From contig NZ_ONZG01000002.1 in assembly GCF_900302455.1 (NCBI RefSeq), positions 62,001 to 126,000 on the forward strand: a stretch of DNA of 64,000 nucleotides. The letters run 5' to 3'. A model generated the notes under the pieces. The model saw only the letters and a list, made by a program, of their open reading frames with translations, did no database searches and was not told the DNA's origin. Made by a program: the position numbers and the translations under genes. Every line of letters begins with the position of its first letter. Within the stretch, counting starts at the first letter, position 1. Origin of the DNA: Falsiruegeria mediterranea M17 (GTDB lineage Bacteria; Pseudomonadota; Alphaproteobacteria; Rhodobacterales; Rhodobacteraceae). Shown here one piece after another: positions 61,573-64,000 of this stretch.

Positions 61573-62094
61573 TCAAGTCTCCTGTTTCGCCGCCTCAAGG
61601 GCCCGGCTCAATCTTTCAACGGCGGCCTCGACCGAGGTCAGGCCTGTGTCCAATGTCACATCCGCATCCGGCATCGGCTCATACGCGCGGTCTTGCACCG
61701 CCTGCCAGTCGGGACCAACCCAGCCCGGCAGATCGACCTGCCGCGTTTCGATCCTGCGGCGATGCACGTCCTGATCCGAGCACGTGAGCTCAACAGTGAC
61801 CAAAAGGGCGCCCGTATCATCCGCCACCGCCCGCCAGGCTGCATGCGTCAGCGCGATCGGGTTCACACAGTCCGCGATGACGTCAAACCCTTGGCGCAAG
61901 GCCCCTTTGGCCACGGCCTGTGCCGCAGCATATCCCCCATCGGCCAGATCATCCGTCACCATGCGAGAGGCCTTCATCGCCACCTCGATCTGATCAATCC
62001 ACAGCCACAGCGCGCCAGTGCCGTCGGCCACCTGTTTGGCAATCGTGGATTTGCCCACGCCCGGTAAACCCATGAGAGACATCAGGACCGGCAT
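61573..62094 (-). CDS. Small P-loop kinase-like protein in leucine-degradation cluster
   Basis: This 173-residue protein has a Walker A motif GLPGVGKSTIAK (about residues 9-20) and the general layout of small-molecule kinases of the shikimate/gluconate kinase group: FDVIADCVNPIALTHAAWRA (about 68-87), then TVELTCSDQDVHRRRIETRQ. Substrate unknown. It lies between HMG-CoA lyase (1 base before the ATG) and the hydratase (2 bases after the stop), so it is tightly linked to the operon, yet a kinase step is not part of leucine degradation. Confidence 0.8.
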   Translation of the reverse strand: MPVLMSLMGLPGVGKSTIAKQVADGTGALWLWIDQIEVAMKASRMVTDDLADGGYAAAQAVAKGALRQGFDVIADCVNPIALTHAAWRAVADDTGALLVTVELTCSDQDVHRRRIETRQVDLPGWVGPDWQAVQDRAYEPMPDADVTLDTGLTSVEAAVERLSRALEAAKQET

Positions 62095-62949
62095 TCACCC
62101 TGTCCGCATCATGCGGGCCATCTGTGCCGCCTCATCCAGAACCGCCATGTCCAAACCGGTTTCATAGCCTTGGTCGGTCAGGTGTTTCACAACGGCCTCG
62201 GTCGCCACATTGCCCGCCGCGCCCGGCGCGTAGGGGCAGCCGCCCAAACCACCAACGGCCGCATCAAAGACACGCACTCCCAACTCCAGCGAAGCATCGA
62301 TGTTGATCAGCGCCCGGCCAGCGGTATCGTGGTAATGCCCAGCCAGCTTATCTGCGGGCACCCGATCCAGAACCGCACCCAGCATCGCTGTGATGCTCTC
62401 GGGCGTGCCCTGCCCGATGGTATCCCCCAACGAGACCTCATAGCAGCCCAGATCCAACAGCCGCCCAGCAACCTCGGCCACCTGCCCCGGCGGGGTTGGC
62501 CCGTCAAAGGGGCAGTCGGTCACGCAAGAGACATAGCCCCGCACCGGCAAGCCGATTTCTCGCGCGGCCTCAAGGATCGGCACAAACCGCTCGATGCTCT
62601 CGGCGATGGTGGCGTTGATGTTGGCCTTGGAGAACCCTTCAGACGCACTGGCAAAAACCGCGATCTCGTCCGCTTTGGCCGCCACGGCATCCTGATAACC
62701 GCGCATATTCGGTGTCAGCGCTGCATAACTCACGCCCTCGGCTCGGGTTATGCCGCCCAAAACCTCGCCCGAGCCTGCCATCTGCGGCACCCATTTGGGA
62801 GAGACAAAACTGGCCACCTCGATCCGGCGAAAGCCCGCGCGGCTGAGGCAATCAACCAGCGCGATCTTCTCGGCCACCGGAATCTCACGCTTTTCGTTCT
62901 GCAGCCCATCCCGCGGACCCATCTCGAATATCTCGACCCGGTCACCCAT
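62095..62949 (-). CDS. mvaB: Hydroxymethylglutaryl-CoA lyase
   Basis: This 284-residue enzyme cleaves HMG-CoA to acetyl-CoA and acetoacetate in the last step of leucine breakdown. EMGPRDGLQNEKREI (about residues 6-20) has the metal-binding Asp, and GGLGGCPYAPGAAGNVATE (about 232-250) holds the catalytic Cys in the active-site loop. SFVSPKWVPQMAG (about 47-59) is also conserved. It is followed immediately by the P-loop gene, and the carboxylase alpha-subunit gene lies 72 bases upstream. Confidence 0.95.
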   Translation of the reverse strand: MGDRVEIFEMGPRDGLQNEKREIPVAEKIALVDCLSRAGFRRIEVASFVSPKWVPQMAGSGEVLGGITRAEGVSYAALTPNMRGYQDAVAAKADEIAVFASASEGFSKANINATIAESIERFVPILEAAREIGLPVRGYVSCVTDCPFDGPTPPGQVAEVAGRLLDLGCYEVSLGDTIGQGTPESITAMLGAVLDRVPADKLAGHYHDTAGRALINIDASLELGVRVFDAAVGGLGGCPYAPGAAGNVATEAVVKHLTDQGYETGLDMAVLDEAAQMARMMRTG

Positions 62950-63021
62950 GACGCATGCCCCCTGCTTCTTTTTGTTCCAAATACGGAAGAACCACCGCCC
63001 GCCCGGGGCGATGGTCCCACC

Positions 63022-64000
63022 TTATTCCTCTTCCAACCGTACCAGAGCAGCCCCGGCTTCAACCTGAGCCCCCGCCTCGGTTAAAACTTCGGCCACGACC
63101 CCGTCACGCGCTGCCAGCAGCGAATGTTCCATCTTCATCGCTTCCAGAATGGCCAAACGATCACCTTCGCTCACGGTTTGACCCGCTTCAGCAAAGACCG
63201 CCTTGACCAGACCGGGCATTGGCGCCTCGATCACGTTGCCGTCGCCGCCCGCACTGGCATCACGGTCCAGCGGGTCTGGCACCGTGAAGCGATAGCCATT
63301 GCCCCAGAACACCGTGATCTCATCGCCAACGTGCGACACGCGCGCCTGCACCTTGGTGGCATCCACCCACCAGGTGCCATCGCGGCGGCTGACGTGATGG
63401 GTCACATCCGGCAGCGCCACTGTGAAACTCTCGGGCCCATCTGCCAGAACGCGGGCCTCGAATGTCTCGTCATGATGGGTCAGCGTCACGTCCCAACCAA
63501 GCGGACCCCAGAGGGTGAAGCCACCCTCGTCGCCCGCCCCATCGGTCAGCCCCAAAGCCGCCAATGCCGCAATCGAGCGCGCCTTGGTGCACGCCACCGG
63601 CGCAGGCGTCAACGTCTCCAACTCGCGGTCGATCAGACCGGTGTCCATGTTGCCAGCCACAAAGTCAGGCTGCGCCGACAGCACACTCAGGAACGAGACA
63701 TTGGTCACCGTCCCGCCCACATCGGTCCAGCGCAAGGCACGTTCCAACTTGCGCAGGGCGGCACCACGGGTGGGGCCGTACACCGTCACCTTGGCGATCA
63801 TCGGATCATACCAGGGGCTGATCGCATCGCCCGCACGCACACCGCTGTCGACGCGCGCATCTTCGGGGAACTCCAGATGGGTCAGTGTACCGGTTGCAGG
63901 GAGGAACCCCTTTGGCACATCTTCGGCATAGATCCGCGCCTCAAACGCGTGGCCCTTGAAGCTCAAGTCCGATTGTTGAGCAGGCAAGGACTCGCCCGAG
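63022..64000 (-). CDS. mccA: Methylcrotonyl-CoA carboxylase biotin-containing alpha subunit, C-terminal part (5' end outside window)
   Basis: This is the final 325 or so residues of a biotin-dependent acyl-CoA carboxylase alpha subunit. The fragment begins in the biotin carboxylase C-terminal domain (GHAFEARIYAEDVPKGFLPA), then the BT linker domain, and ends with the biotin carrier domain carrying the biotinyl-Lys motif EAMKMEH (about 50 residues from the end). The next genes in the operon point to 3-methylcrotonyl-CoA as substrate, but acetyl- or propionyl-CoA carboxylases share these motifs. The open frame continues through base 64000. Confidence 0.88.
   Translation of the reverse strand, partial: SGESLPAQQSDLSFKGHAFEARIYAEDVPKGFLPATGTLTHLEFPEDARVDSGVRAGDAISPWYDPMIAKVTVYGPTRGAALRKLERALRWTDVGGTVTNVSFLSVLSAQPDFVAGNMDTGLIDRELETLTPAPVACTKARSIAALAALGLTDGAGDEGGFTLWGPLGWDVTLTHHDETFEARVLADGPESFTVALPDVTHHVSRRDGTWWVDATKVQARVSHVGDEITVFWGNGYRFTVPDPLDRDASAGGDGNVIEAPMPGLVKAVFAEAGQTVSEGDRLAILEAMKMEHSLLAARDGVVAEVLTEAGAQVEAGAALVRLEEE

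Noticed and set aside
1-64000. tRNA, rRNA, CRISPR or phage features
   Set aside because: I looked through the intergenic stretches on both strands and saw no cloverleaf with CCA-type ends, no regularly spaced repeats and no integrase or phage structural genes. Without a covariance-model search, small RNAs cannot be fully excluded.

Overview
The window is a high-GC, gene-dense chromosomal segment of an alphaproteobacterium, most likely of the roseobacter group (Rhodobacteraceae). Supporting this are a complete nuo operon studded with small accessory genes of the kind seen in that family (DUF5333, DUF5337, MAPEG and CMD proteins), solitary Hint-domain proteins, RNase J next to coaX and birA, and a leucine-degradation cluster. 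Nearly all genes are housekeeping or metabolic. No tRNA, rRNA, CRISPR array, phage or intact insertion sequence was seen.

Layout. 1-2.3 kb: the end of alanine racemase runs into an MlaE/MlaF-type lipid transporter with an unknown secreted protein between the two subunits. 2.3-6.8 kb: thioesterase, PqiA-like membrane protein, coiled-coil membrane protein, DUF2867, radA and cvpA. 7-9.7 kb: a class III adenylate cyclase gene broken by one in-frame TGA, and a small Hint-domain protein, both lying between cvpA and purF. 10-15.4 kb: purF, a cold-shock protein, two small metabolic genes, a Rieske oxygenase and a DUF815 ATPase. 15.5-20.9 kb: an orphan secreted protein, pepT, tatABC, then a looser AT-rich stretch with an ABM-domain protein, a palindromic element, a small peptide gene of unknown role and a WYL regulator. 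20.9-29.6 kb: nlpD-pcm-surE, an ABC ATPase, arsM, an AlkC-like repair protein, an SDR and a second Hint protein, flanked by two inverted copies of a roughly 200-bp palindromic repeat. 29.7-37.9 kb: a c'-type cytochrome, an amidohydrolase broken by one in-frame TGA, an orphan BrnA-like antitoxin with a candidate operator, prfC, a conserved hypothetical gene with a glycosyltransferase, and a DEAD-box helicase.

38-60.5 kb, all on the minus strand: nuoA-N encodes the full 14-subunit respiratory complex I (NuoC and NuoD are separate). Twelve small non-subunit genes are interleaved with the subunit genes, many with ATGA or TGATG overlaps, so they are probably co-translated. A good sigma-70 promoter precedes nuoA. 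Downstream lie birA, coaX and rnj; a terminator-like hairpin abuts the birA start codon. 60.8-64 kb: a leucine catabolism block (methylcrotonyl-CoA carboxylase alpha subunit, HMG-CoA lyase, a small P-loop protein and an enoyl-CoA hydratase) read towards nuoA.

The most interesting items are the two genes interrupted by a single in-frame TGA, the inverted pair of intergenic repeats, the structured element and small-peptide gene at 19.5-20.1 kb, the CGTTAACCT sites upstream of the orphan antitoxin, the paired Hint proteins, and the accessory genes and His-rich insertions in the nuo operon.
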